Source: Spartobacteria bacterium
GTDB lineage: Bacteria; Verrucomicrobiota; Verrucomicrobiia; Chthoniobacterales; UBA10450
Assembly: GCA_003169975.1 (NCBI GenBank)
Contig: PNAA01000034.1
Coordinates: 1 to 64,000, forward strand
DNA length: 64,000 nucleotides
Reading direction: 5' to 3'
The position numbers and the translations under genes were made by a program. Of this stretch, positions 9,178-17,712 are shown piece after piece; within the stretch, counting starts at the first letter, position 1, and each line of letters opens with the position of its first letter. Under the pieces are notes generated by a model. The model was not told where the DNA came from and did not search any database. It was given only the letters and a program-made list of their open reading frames with translations.

Positions 9178-11694
9178 TTGAAAAAGAATTCCGGCGCTCT
9201 GCACGTCGCGCTCATCCTGGTGGCGGCAATGCTTTTTTGCCTGACGACATCCGCGGCGCCGGTGCCCGGTGTAACAATGAGCCCGCCGGATCGCAGCGGC
9301 TGGCCCGCCTCCCTGCAGAGCGTTCCGCTCGAGCATCTCTCCTCGGGTGCGCTCATGCTGCTCGACCGCGGCGGTGATCTCGTTAGGGCGCCAGCCTCCG
9401 GCCCGGTCCAAGCCCAGGCCGAAACGGCGGTGACCCTCGATCTGCGGGTCGGGCCCAATCTTCGCCTGGGCGACGACCCGGCACCGTTGCCGCCGACGAT
9501 GAGGGCCCAGGCCGAACCCCACATCGCGCGCTCGCAGGTGGACCCTGATTTTGTTGTCGCGGTTTTCCAGGAAGGCCGTTTCACGGATGGCGGCGCGGTC
9601 GATTGCGGTTACTCAGTCACGGTCGATGGCGGCCTCAGTTGGACGCGCGCGTTGATTCCCGGCCTAACGACCATCACCGGTGGCCCCTATTTCCGCGCGA
9701 CCGACCCGGTGGCGGGGATCGACCTGGGCGGCCGAATTTTCCTGAACACCGAGGGCGCGACCAACAGTGCCTTCACGAAGGGCATCGTTCTCGTCAGTCG
9801 CTCCCTCGATGGCGGGGCGACCTTTGCCGCGCCCTCGGTGGTTTTTTCACCGGCGATCAACAGCGACTTCCCCGACAAGCCGTGGATGGCGATCAATAAT
9901 TTCGCCGGCACCGCCGGCGTCGACCGGATTCTCGTCACCTGGACGGAATTTGGAACGACGGATGCCTCGCCAATCCTGCGCGCTTACAGCGACGACCATG
10001 GTGTGACGTGGAGCGCCTCCGCGCCGATCCACGCCACGACCACCAGCGCGCAAGGCTCGCAGCCGATTTTCCTGCGGGACGGGCGGGTGGCGATTATCTA
10101 TTGGAACTTCGCCGGGAGCGGTTTCAGCGGCGGCGACGCGGCGGCTACACCGGAGGAGATCGACATGGTTTTGTCGAACGACGGCGGCGTCACCTTCGGC
10201 GCGCCGACCCGCGTCACGACCGTGACCCGCTACGATCAGCCGAGCATTCGCAACGGCGTTTTCCTGCCTTCGGCCACAACCGACCGGACGACAGGCGCGC
10301 TTTACGTCGTCTACCAGGCGCTCGACCTTTCCGGCCAACCGCGCGTCCTGTTTACCAAATCGACCGATACCGGGGCGACGTGGTCGGCGCCGATCGCGGC
10401 CACCGATAATCCGAACACCGGCGTCTTCAATGCGGCGATTTCCGCCTCACCGGACGGACAAACCCTGACCGTTTCCTTCTACGATCAACGCGACAGCGGC
10501 GGCGTCACCACCCTTTGCAATCTTTATCTGGCCCAGTCGTTCGATGGCGGAGCGACCTGGCAACCGAACCTCCGCCTAACGAGTGTAACGACCGATGCCA
10601 GTCTCGCCCCGCTCACCTCGGAGGGTTACATGCTCGGTGATTATCTCGGGATCGCGGAATCGACCACCCCGGATGTGCCGGCGATCCCGGTCTGGGTCGA
10701 CACGCGTACTGGCAATCCCGACCCGTTTATTTCCCGCGTCGGCATTGCGCCGGATGTGGATTTTACCAGCTTCCAGGCGTCGCGCCTCTCCCTCGCGGAA
10801 ATCGATAACCCGCAGTTCGGCGGCCCGGCCGGCGACGCCGATGGCGACGGCGAGAACAACCTTTCCGAGTTTCTCTCGCAGACTGACCCTAACGACGCGG
10901 CGTCGGTCGTTCATCCCTCGCGGCAATTAAACATCTCGACCCGCGAGACCGTGGGCACGGGCGAAAACGTGCTCATTGGCGGCTTCATTGTCACCGGCCC
11001 GGCGCCGAAGCAGGTGATCCTGCGCGCGATCGGCCCCTCTCTCGCCGCCGACGGCCTGACCGGACTGTTGGCAGATCCGACCCTCGAAGTGCACGACGCC
11101 TCGGGCGCCCTTCTTTTTTCCAACGACGACTGGAAGAGCACGCAACAAGCGGCGATTGAGGCGACCGGCATTCCGCCCACCGACGACCGGGAATCGGCCA
11201 TCGTCGCGACGCTCGACCCGGGCACCTATACCGCGATTGTCCAGGGCAAGGGCAACGCCACCGGCACGGCCTTGGTCGAAGTCTACGATCTTGACCCGAC
11301 GCCGGTTACGCGGCTGAGCAACATCAGCACGCGCGGCGAGGTCGGGACCGGCACGAGCGTTTTGATCGGCGGCTTGATTGTTTCAGCCGAGGAAGCGGGG
11401 CAGGCGAACGTCGTCCTGCGCGCGCTCGGGCCCTCGTTAGGCACGCTGGGGGTGAGCGGCGCGTTGCAGGATCCGACGCTGGAATTGCACGATAGCAATG
11501 GCGCCCTCATCGCCTTCAACGACAACTGGCGCGATGCGCAGGAGGGGATCATCGCCTCCACCGGGCTCGCGCCGACCGATGATCGCGAGGCGGCCATTTT
11601 CGCGACCCTCCCCGCCGGAGCCTACACCGCCGTCGTGCAAGGCAAGGACGCGACGACCGGCGTCGGGCTGGTGGAGGCGTATAATATCCCGTAA
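9178..11694 (+). CDS. Secreted Asp-box propeller protein with dockerin-like linker and two ISTR-type domains
   Basis: No ATG precedes the signal peptide. The TTG at 9178 gives MKKNSGALHVALILVAAMLF and is preferred; an upstream TTG at 9142 is possible. The body has repeated Asp-box motifs (TVDGGLSWT, SLDGGATFA, SDDHGVTWS, STDTGATWS, SFDGGATWQ). An acidic DADGDGENNLSEFL stretch near 10837 resembles a calcium-binding thrombospondin-3/EF-type linker. Two NISTR domains start at about 10930 and 11320. At about 838 aa it is larger than a plain sialidase. It is in tandem with the NHL protein and shares its C-terminal domains, suggesting one export or anchoring route for both. Confidence 0.75.
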   Translation: MKKNSGALHVALILVAAMLFCLTTSAAPVPGVTMSPPDRSGWPASLQSVPLEHLSSGALMLLDRGGDLVRAPASGPVQAQAETAVTLDLRVGPNLRLGDDPAPLPPTMRAQAEPHIARSQVDPDFVVAVFQEGRFTDGGAVDCGYSVTVDGGLSWTRALIPGLTTITGGPYFRATDPVAGIDLGGRIFLNTEGATNSAFTKGIVLVSRSLDGGATFAAPSVVFSPAINSDFPDKPWMAINNFAGTAGVDRILVTWTEFGTTDASPILRAYSDDHGVTWSASAPIHATTTSAQGSQPIFLRDGRVAIIYWNFAGSGFSGGDAAATPEEIDMVLSNDGGVTFGAPTRVTTVTRYDQPSIRNGVFLPSATTDRTTGALYVVYQALDLSGQPRVLFTKSTDTGATWSAPIAATDNPNTGVFNAAISASPDGQTLTVSFYDQRDSGGVTTLCNLYLAQSFDGGATWQPNLRLTSVTTDASLAPLTSEGYMLGDYLGIAESTTPDVPAIPVWVDTRTGNPDPFISRVGIAPDVDFTSFQASRLSLAEIDNPQFGGPAGDADGDGENNLSEFLSQTDPNDAASVVHPSRQLNISTRETVGTGENVLIGGFIVTGPAPKQVILRAIGPSLAADGLTGLLADPTLEVHDASGALLFSNDDWKSTQQAAIEATGIPPTDDRESAIVATLDPGTYTAIVQGKGNATGTALVEVYDLDPTPVTRLSNISTRGEVGTGTSVLIGGLIVSAEEAGQANVVLRALGPSLGTLGVSGALQDPTLELHDSNGALIAFNDNWRDAQEGIIASTGLAPTDDREAAIFATLPAGAYTAVVQGKDATTGVGLVEAYNIP

Positions 11695-11706
11695 CAGGCG
11701 CGCTTC

Positions 11707-11799
11707 GTCATCCTGAGCGGAGCGCAGCGCAGTCGAAGGATCCCGTGGCGCCAGCTTTAAGCTAACGCGACGGGATCCCTCGACTTCGCTCGGGATGAC
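11707..11799. repeat. Intergenic inverted repeat, GTCATCCTGAGCG family
   Basis: The left arm begins GTCATCCTGAGCGGAGCGCA and the right arm, reverse-complemented, begins GTCATCCCGAGCGAAGTCGA. Both run into GGATCCCG towards the centre, giving a long hairpin of about 93 bp. Related copies are at 62001-62090 and 63222-63259. It lies in the 154-bp gap before the nucleotidyltransferase gene. Confidence 0.7.
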
Positions 11800-11848
11800 C
11801 GCATTATTCCGCAATGACTTTTCAACGATTTTCGTATTCGTTAGGCGC

Positions 11849-12790
11849 ATGATTGACCATGCCTTTGTCCTCGGCGCCGGCCTCGGCCTGCGGCTTCGCC
11901 CGCTGACCGAGGATCTGCCCAAACCGCTCGTCCCAATTTTTCAAAAGCCGCTCATCACTTTCGCGCTCGATCATCTCGCGGCCGCGGGCGTGAAGTCGTT
12001 CGTCGTTAATACGCATCATCTGCCCGACGCGTTTGAGGCCCTCTTCGCGGGTCGCCGCTATCGCGAATTCCCCGTCAGGCTGGTGCACGAGCCGGTGCTC
12101 CTCGAAACCGGCGGCGGAATGAAGAACGCGCAACCGTGGCTCGGGACGAAGCCGTTCATTGCCTACAGCGGCGACGTGCTGACCGACCTCGCGCTCGCGC
12201 CGCTGCTCGAGGAACACCTGCGCAACGGAAACGACGTCACCCTCGCGTTGCGCGAAACGGGCCTGGCCGCCAACGTCGCCTTCCGCGCGGGCCGCATTAT
12301 CGACATCGGCAATCGCTACGGACACGCCGGCAATTTCGATTACGCCAACGTTTCCGTCTGGAATCCGCAGATTTTCGAGCGCATTCCGTCAGGCAAAAAG
12401 GTCTCCTTCATTCCGATCCTGGCGGAATGGATCGGCGATGGCGGCAGGATCGGCGGCGTCGTTTTGAATGAAGGACGCTGGTATAACCTCGGCTCGCGGG
12501 CGGAATATCTCGCGGTCCATCGCATGATCGCCGAAGAAAAATGGCGGCCGGATTACGTGCAGCCGTCCGCCTGGCCTATCCGAGTCGCGCCTGACGCGAC
12601 CGTCGATCCCGCCGCGCAGGTGCGGGGTTATTCATCGGTCGGGGCCGGCTGCCACGTCGAGGCGGGTGCGATCGTCGACGATTCGATCCTTTGGCCCGGT
12701 GCACATATTGCTTCCCACGCTCGTCTCAAAGGCAGTATCGTCCGCACCCATCGCGCCGCCGATGGCGTGCTGACCGATGCGGTCATTTAG
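11849..12790 (+). CDS. murU: Sugar-1-phosphate nucleotidyltransferase (MurU-like)
   Basis: About 313 aa from the ATG at 11849, starting MIDHAFVLGAGLGLRLRPLT, the pyrophosphorylase signature GxGxRLRPLT. LPKPLVPI and ETGGGMKNA follow, then an Asp-containing AYSGDVL metal site. The C-terminus has left-handed helix hexapeptide-like residues (VDPAAQVRGYSSVGAGCHVE). MurU converts MurNAc-1-phosphate to UDP-MurNAc in a peptidoglycan recycling bypass. The next gene encodes an AmgK-like kinase, the partner enzyme in Pseudomonas, and this supports the assignment. A mannose-1-phosphate guanylyltransferase of another pathway cannot be excluded. Confidence 0.65.
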   Translation: MIDHAFVLGAGLGLRLRPLTEDLPKPLVPIFQKPLITFALDHLAAAGVKSFVVNTHHLPDAFEALFAGRRYREFPVRLVHEPVLLETGGGMKNAQPWLGTKPFIAYSGDVLTDLALAPLLEEHLRNGNDVTLALRETGLAANVAFRAGRIIDIGNRYGHAGNFDYANVSVWNPQIFERIPSGKKVSFIPILAEWIGDGGRIGGVVLNEGRWYNLGSRAEYLAVHRMIAEEKWRPDYVQPSAWPIRVAPDATVDPAAQVRGYSSVGAGCHVEAGAIVDDSILWPGAHIASHARLKGSIVRTHRAADGVLTDAVI

Positions 12791-12825
12791 ATTGGCCAGA
12801 GGAAGGAATGAATCAGGAAACCAGT

Positions 12826-12922
12826 TGTAGACGCTTCGCTCGGCGAGGCGCAGGTGTGCGCCATCGCTGCGGAAACGGCGGGCGGAATGTCCTCTCGCGC
12901 TTCGCACAGCGAAGCCTCTACA
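12826..12922. repeat. Intergenic inverted repeat, TGTAGACGCTTCGCT family, copy 1
   Basis: The left arm TGTAGACGCTTCGCTCGGCG pairs with a right arm that reads TGTAGAGGCTTCGCTGTGCG on the opposite strand. About 45 bp separate the arms. A second copy of the family is at 60120-60226. It fills most of the gap between the murU-like and amgK-like genes. Confidence 0.65.
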
Positions 12923-12935
12923 AGGCCTTCTTCCC

Positions 12936-13913
12936 ATGATCCTTTCCGAGACACTCCTGCGCCAGACCCGCCTCCGCTTCCCCAGCCTGGAAGAGGCGGA
13001 GGTGGAAATTTCGCCGATCGAGAAAGGCGGCTCCGACCGCAAGTTCTATCGCATCCAGTTTTCGCCCGCGCAGTCGATCATCCTCGTCAAGTACACCCAC
13101 GAGCACGCCGAGAACGAGCGCTACGTGGAGATCGCGGAGTTCCTCGCCGCCCACGGGGTGCGCACGCCGAGGATTTTCTTCCACGACCCGGCGGAAGGCC
13201 TTATCTGGATCGAGGATCTCGGCGAGCGCGACCTCTGGAGTTATCGTGACACCAGTTGGTCGGTGCGGCGCCCCCTTTACGAATCGGCGCTCGAGGAAGT
13301 CGCGAAGCTGCATCGGGTGTCCGCGGCCGACTCGGCGGAAATCCGGGCCGATCTCCCGGCGCAGTTCGACGCCACGCTTTATCTTTGGGAGCAACATTAT
13401 TTTTTCGAGCATTGTCTCGGCCACCATTTCGGCGTCGACGAAAAGAAACGACGAAAGCTGGCCGCTCGGCCCGCGCTGCAGGAAATCGCGGAACGGCTGG
13501 CAGGTTTCCCGCGCGTCCTGGTGCATCGTGATTTCCAATCGCAAAACATCATCCTGCGCAACGGCGAGGCGCACCTGATCGATTTCCAGGGGATGCGACC
13601 CGGGCTGGCGGAATACGATCTCGCGTCGCTCCTTTACGATCCTTATGTGCGGCTGACCGGCGCGGAGCAGGCGGCGTTGCTCGCCTTTTATCAAACAATC
13701 GCCGACGTGAACGAGACGGAGTTCGCGGAAAAGGTCCGGCTCTGCGCGATGCAACGCCTGATGCAGGCCCTCGGCGCCTACGGCTATCTCGGGCTGGTGA
13801 AAGGGAACAAGGCGTTCCTCGCCCACATCCCTGCGGCCCAGCATTCGTTAGGTGCCGTGCTGGCCAGAATCGACGGGCTTGCGCCGTTGCGCGAGTTACT
13901 CGCTGATCTTTAG
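12936..13913 (+). CDS. amgK: Aminoglycoside-phosphotransferase-fold sugar kinase (AmgK-like)
   Basis: A 325-aa protein of the APH kinase fold. An N-terminal lobe has SDRKFYRIQF and a VKYT Lys. The catalytic loop is HRDFQSQNIIL (about residues 197-207) and the metal-binding motif is IDFQGMRPG. AmgK phosphorylates MurNAc and GlcNAc at the anomeric position to feed MurU. Pairing with the preceding nucleotidyltransferase is the main argument for this role. Substrate preference cannot be read from sequence. The intervening repeat separates the two genes by 145 bp, so co-transcription is plausible but not certain. Confidence 0.7.
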   Translation: MILSETLLRQTRLRFPSLEEAEVEISPIEKGGSDRKFYRIQFSPAQSIILVKYTHEHAENERYVEIAEFLAAHGVRTPRIFFHDPAEGLIWIEDLGERDLWSYRDTSWSVRRPLYESALEEVAKLHRVSAADSAEIRADLPAQFDATLYLWEQHYFFEHCLGHHFGVDEKKRRKLAARPALQEIAERLAGFPRVLVHRDFQSQNIILRNGEAHLIDFQGMRPGLAEYDLASLLYDPYVRLTGAEQAALLAFYQTIADVNETEFAEKVRLCAMQRLMQALGAYGYLGLVKGNKAFLAHIPAAQHSLGAVLARIDGLAPLRELLADL

Positions 13914-13977
13914 GCTTGCCAGGGGCGGCGGGTTCTTGGTAAAAGAGAGCCGCGCCGATTGGCGACACCCCGAACCC

Positions 13978-15516
13978 ATGAAAAACCGCTCTCTCTCCCT
14001 GCCGGCTCTATTGCCGGCGGTCCTGCTCTTATTCCTGACAAACCAACCCGCCTATTGTGCCGACGGCACTTGGGTTGCCAATCCTGTCGATAACAATTGG
14101 AATAATCCGGCCAACTGGTCTTCGGGAACGGTGCCGAGCGTCTTCGATACGGCGACTTTTGCCACGTCGGCCCAGAAATCGGTGACGGTCACGGATTTTA
14201 GCGCGGTAGGCGCGATCTCGTTTAACCCTGGCGCGGACGCCTTCACGATTACGTATCAGTTGCCGGACTACTTCTCAATAGAAGGCATCGGCATCACGAA
14301 CTTATCCGCTGTGATCCAGAGCTTCATCCTCAAGGCACCGACGGTGGAAGATAACAATGCCGGCGTGGTAATCTTCTATTTCGGGGCGACGGCGGGCAGC
14401 CAGACGTCCTTTACCTGTGAGGCCAGCCCGAAAAACGACGGAGCGATCGCAGGGTTGGAATTCCAAGGTGGCACGGCGGGCGCAGCGACCATTCATGACC
14501 TCGGAGCTAACATCGCCGGAGGAGCCGGCGGACGGACGGATTTTTATTATGACGACGGGTCGGCGGAGAACAGCACCATCACCAACGATGGTGGCAGCGT
14601 AGTGGGCGCGGGCGGAGCTGGGACCGCCTTTCAACTTTCGCGACCAACCGGCGGCAACGCGACGTTGATTGCCAATGGCGGAACCAACGGCGGCGATGGT
14701 GGCTCCTTTGTCTTCGCTGATGGCTCGTTAGGCGGGACGGCTCGGCTGGAGGTATTCGGCAATGGATTCATGGACTTGAGCAGGCACATCGGCCCGAGCT
14801 TCACCATTGGGTCGATCGAAGGCGACGGCCCGATCTATCTCGGTAAGACTGCGTTTATGGTAGGCAGCAACGACCTGAGCACGACCTTTTCTGGTGTGCT
14901 TCATCCCGGCAGCCCGACTGGCGGAGGCGGCGCCGGCTCGTTAACAAAGATCGGCACTGGCACACTCACTCTGAGCGGCGCGAATCTTTATACAGCCGGC
15001 ACGACGGTTAGCGCGGGCACGCTGGTCGTGAGCAATACTACGGGCTCGGCAACCGGTACCGGCGCTGCACAAGTGAACGCGGGGACGCTCGGCGGAAGCG
15101 GAATCCTCTCCGGGGCGGTGACCGTGGGCACGGGCGGTGGCACCGGAGCATTCCTCGCTCCGGCTCACGGGACCCAAAAGCAAACGACGCTCACGATCCA
15201 AAGCAGTCTGACCTTGCAAGCGGATGCGACCTACACCTACACCTTTAAAGCCAAGGGCAGAAAGGCACGGACCGACAAGGTGGTGGCCAATGGGGTGACG
15301 ATTAACGGAGCGAACTTTGCCTTCCAAGGCACCGCGCAGGGCACATTGAAGCAAGGTCTCGTCTTGACCGCGATCAGTAACACCGCCGCGACGCCGATCA
15401 GCGGCACCTTCGCCAACCTGCCCGATGGCGCGACCCTGACCGTCAACGGAAACAACTTCCAAGCCAGCTACGAAGGCGGCGACGGCAACGATCTTACTCT
15501 AACCGTAGTGCCATAA
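13978..15516 (+). CDS. Secreted autotransporter-associated beta-strand (PATR) protein 1
   Basis: About 512 aa from the ATG at 13978, with a signal peptide (MKNRSLSLPALLPAVLLLFL, cleavage near YCA-DG). The body is Gly/Thr/Asn-rich beta-helix sequence. The PATR motif is near residues 320-345 (LTKIGTGTLTLSGANLYTAG, then VSAGTLVVSN). The final 130 residues, ending GGDGNDLTLTVVP, are nearly identical to those of the next gene. No autotransporter beta-barrel is present, as is usual for such proteins in Verrucomicrobiota. Function is unknown; a surface or secreted matrix role is a guess. Confidence 0.75.
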   Translation: MKNRSLSLPALLPAVLLLFLTNQPAYCADGTWVANPVDNNWNNPANWSSGTVPSVFDTATFATSAQKSVTVTDFSAVGAISFNPGADAFTITYQLPDYFSIEGIGITNLSAVIQSFILKAPTVEDNNAGVVIFYFGATAGSQTSFTCEASPKNDGAIAGLEFQGGTAGAATIHDLGANIAGGAGGRTDFYYDDGSAENSTITNDGGSVVGAGGAGTAFQLSRPTGGNATLIANGGTNGGDGGSFVFADGSLGGTARLEVFGNGFMDLSRHIGPSFTIGSIEGDGPIYLGKTAFMVGSNDLSTTFSGVLHPGSPTGGGGAGSLTKIGTGTLTLSGANLYTAGTTVSAGTLVVSNTTGSATGTGAAQVNAGTLGGSGILSGAVTVGTGGGTGAFLAPAHGTQKQTTLTIQSSLTLQADATYTYTFKAKGRKARTDKVVANGVTINGANFAFQGTAQGTLKQGLVLTAISNTAATPISGTFANLPDGATLTVNGNNFQASYEGGDGNDLTLTVVP

Positions 15517-15534
15517 CGGCAAATCGGGGAACCC

Positions 15535-17262
15535 ATGAAAACCCACCGCCTCATCCCGCCCGCCCTGCTGCTGCCGCTCCTGCCCGCCCTGCTCTTAATC
15601 CTCGCGCACCAGCCCGCCCACGCCGGCAGCGCGACCTGGAGCTTGGATCCGCTCACGGGCGACTGGAATACCGCTGCTAATTGGACTCCGAACACCGTAC
15701 CCAACGGGCCAGACGACGAGGCAACATTCACCGTTTCTCACACCACCGATGTATTCGTCTCTGCCCCGACGGAACTTGCTTCCTGGACGTTCAATTCAGA
15801 CGCAAGCCCGTATTTTACTACCGTGAATGGAACGATCCTTGTCACCCTTAGCGGTAGCGGGATTGCAAATAACTCGCAGGTTGAGCAAACCATCTTTGCC
15901 AAGGCGGACCCGAGCGGTGTTTCCGGCACGGTCTGGTTCACAGGCAGCGCAGCCGTTATCGGCCCGATCTCTTTTATCACCGAAGGAAGCTCGACCGCAA
16001 ACTTCGCCAATGGCGGTGTTATCTCTTTCGGTGATTCTTCCAGAGCATCGAATTGCAAATTCCTGAATCAGGGGGCTAAGTTGGATGGAGTCTTTGGTGG
16101 ACGGCTCGCTCTTTCTGGGACCGCGCAAATGATCGGCTGCGAGGTCACTAACGAACCTGGTACCGCCAGCACAGCGAACGGCGGGTTGACAACCTTCGAA
16201 GATACTTCGAGCACAGGTAATGCGGTTTTTACTTCTCAGGGAGCAAGTGTCAGTGCCGCGCTTGGCGGTACGACCCACTTAATGGGGTTAGCCACCGTCC
16301 TTGACGGTGCCGTGTTCATCTCGCAAGGAGCTACGGTTGCAGGCGGCGCCGGCGGTCTCACCATCTTTGACAACTTTACGAACGCGGGCAGCGCAACCTT
16401 AATCGCGACTGGCGGAGCGAACGGCGGTGAAGGGGGTCTGATTCGGTTTGTCGGCTTTCCCAAAAGCGTGGCCCCGCGTGTCGAAGTTTTCGGAAACGGT
16501 ACTCTGGATGTGAGCGACGTTCTTCCGCGGTCAGCTCCGACTATCATAGGATCGCTCGAGGGCGACGGCATCGTCGTGATCGGAACTAATTCCGGAACAG
16601 AGACGCTGTCCATAGGTAGCAACAACCTAAGCACAGCTTTCTCTGGAGTTATCGTGGAAGACCCATCTGTCCCCGGCACTGGTGCGATTGCAAAGGTCGG
16701 CCCCAGCACGCTGACACTGAGTGGAGCAAGTACATATGGCGCTGGCACGACAGTAAGGGGCGGCGCGTTGCTTGTAACGAACACGACCGGCTCCGCGACG
16801 GGCACTGGAACGGTGACCGTTAGATCTAGCACGCTCGGAGGCAGCGGCATTATTTCTGGTCCAGTGACCGTTGGGACAACAAGCGGTTCCGGAAGTTTCC
16901 TCGCGCCGGCTTTTGGGAGGAACGCACAAGTCACTTTAACTCTGGAAAACAGCCTCACCTTGCAAGATGACGCGGTCTACACGTACACTTTTAAGGCGAA
17001 CAAGAACAAAGCGCGCACCGACCTTGTCATTGCCAGTGGCGTGACGATCAACGGAGCGAGCTTTGCCTTCCAAGGGAGCGCGCAAGGCGCATTGAAGCAA
17101 GGCCTCGTCCTGACCGTGATCAGCAACACCGCCGCGACGCCGATCGCTGGCACCTTCAGCAATCTGCCCGACGGCGCGATCCTGACCGCCAATGGAAATA
17201 ACTTCCAAGCCAGCTACGAAGGCGGCGATGGGAATGATCTTACGCTAACGGTGGTGCCTTAA
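15535..17262 (+). CDS. Secreted autotransporter-associated beta-strand (PATR) protein 2
   Basis: 575 aa, starting 18 bp after the stop of PATR protein 1. The signal peptide (MKTHRLIPPALLLPLLPALL, ending AHA-GS) and the N-terminal motif DWNTAANW match the first copy. The PATR segment is IAKVGPSTLTLSGASTYGAG and the end GGDGNDLTLTVVP is identical. The central part is more diverged and longer by about 60 residues. The close C-terminal identity points to a fairly recent tandem duplication or gene conversion. A degraded signal-peptide remnant of a third copy follows. Confidence 0.75.
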   Translation: MKTHRLIPPALLLPLLPALLLILAHQPAHAGSATWSLDPLTGDWNTAANWTPNTVPNGPDDEATFTVSHTTDVFVSAPTELASWTFNSDASPYFTTVNGTILVTLSGSGIANNSQVEQTIFAKADPSGVSGTVWFTGSAAVIGPISFITEGSSTANFANGGVISFGDSSRASNCKFLNQGAKLDGVFGGRLALSGTAQMIGCEVTNEPGTASTANGGLTTFEDTSSTGNAVFTSQGASVSAALGGTTHLMGLATVLDGAVFISQGATVAGGAGGLTIFDNFTNAGSATLIATGGANGGEGGLIRFVGFPKSVAPRVEVFGNGTLDVSDVLPRSAPTIIGSLEGDGIVVIGTNSGTETLSIGSNNLSTAFSGVIVEDPSVPGTGAIAKVGPSTLTLSGASTYGAGTTVRGGALLVTNTTGSATGTGTVTVRSSTLGGSGIISGPVTVGTTSGSGSFLAPAFGRNAQVTLTLENSLTLQDDAVYTYTFKANKNKARTDLVIASGVTINGASFAFQGSAQGALKQGLVLTVISNTAATPIAGTFSNLPDGAILTANGNNFQASYEGGDGNDLTLTVVP

Positions 17263-17275
17263 ATTCAAACCCAAC

Positions 17276-17424
17276 GACAACCCACCGTCTCATCCTGCCC
17301 GCTATGCTCCTGCCGGCGCTGCTCTTTCTATCCACCTTAGGGACCGGATACGCCTGCCTCTACGGGTATTTGAGGAACTTATCCTTCGTTTGTTCTTCGG
17401 TCGCTTTAATCCATGAAAGATAAC
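17276..17424 (+). pseudogene. Remnant of a third PATR-protein 5' end
   Basis: Starting near 17276 the DNA reads THRLILPAMLLPALLFLSTL, closely matching the signal peptide of PATR protein 2 (THRLIPPALLLPLLPALLLI). The ATG-AAA pair is replaced by CAACCC. No beta-strand body follows; the frame ends at TAA 17422-17424. This is the abandoned start of a third tandem copy. Confidence 0.55.
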
Positions 17425-17700
17425 GGGGCATTCGTGGGCCGCGCCATGGAGATCGTCCAACTCCGACGCCTTTACGTGCAGCGAAAGCACGTGCTCATCG
17501 TCGGGCCGGCGGGCATTGGCAACACCGAGCTGTTGCGGCAGGTGAGTCAGACCTGTCTGATGCTTCGATGCGAGGAAACATCGAGCCTGCAGCGGATTTG
17601 CGCGAGGCAGCAAAGCCCAAGTCTCTTGTTGCACAAGAGTGGCTGAGATTGTCGCTTTTGTGTCCTACGAACGTGATTGACACCAGACTTTCTCGAGATA
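17413..17700 (+). pseudogene. Truncated P-loop ATPase fragment
   Basis: The frame from 17413 (77 aa) begins MKDNGAFVGRAMEIVQLRRL and contains VLIVGPAGIGNTELLRQVSQ, a Walker A in which the essential GKT Lys has become Asn. After about residue 55 the similarity seems to shift frame and no ATPase body follows before the Kelch gene at 17713. The original was probably an AAA/STAND-type ATP-binding protein whose start survives. The lost Lys and the truncation indicate a non-functional remnant. Confidence 0.5.
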
Positions 17701-17712
17701 TCGTGATCACTC

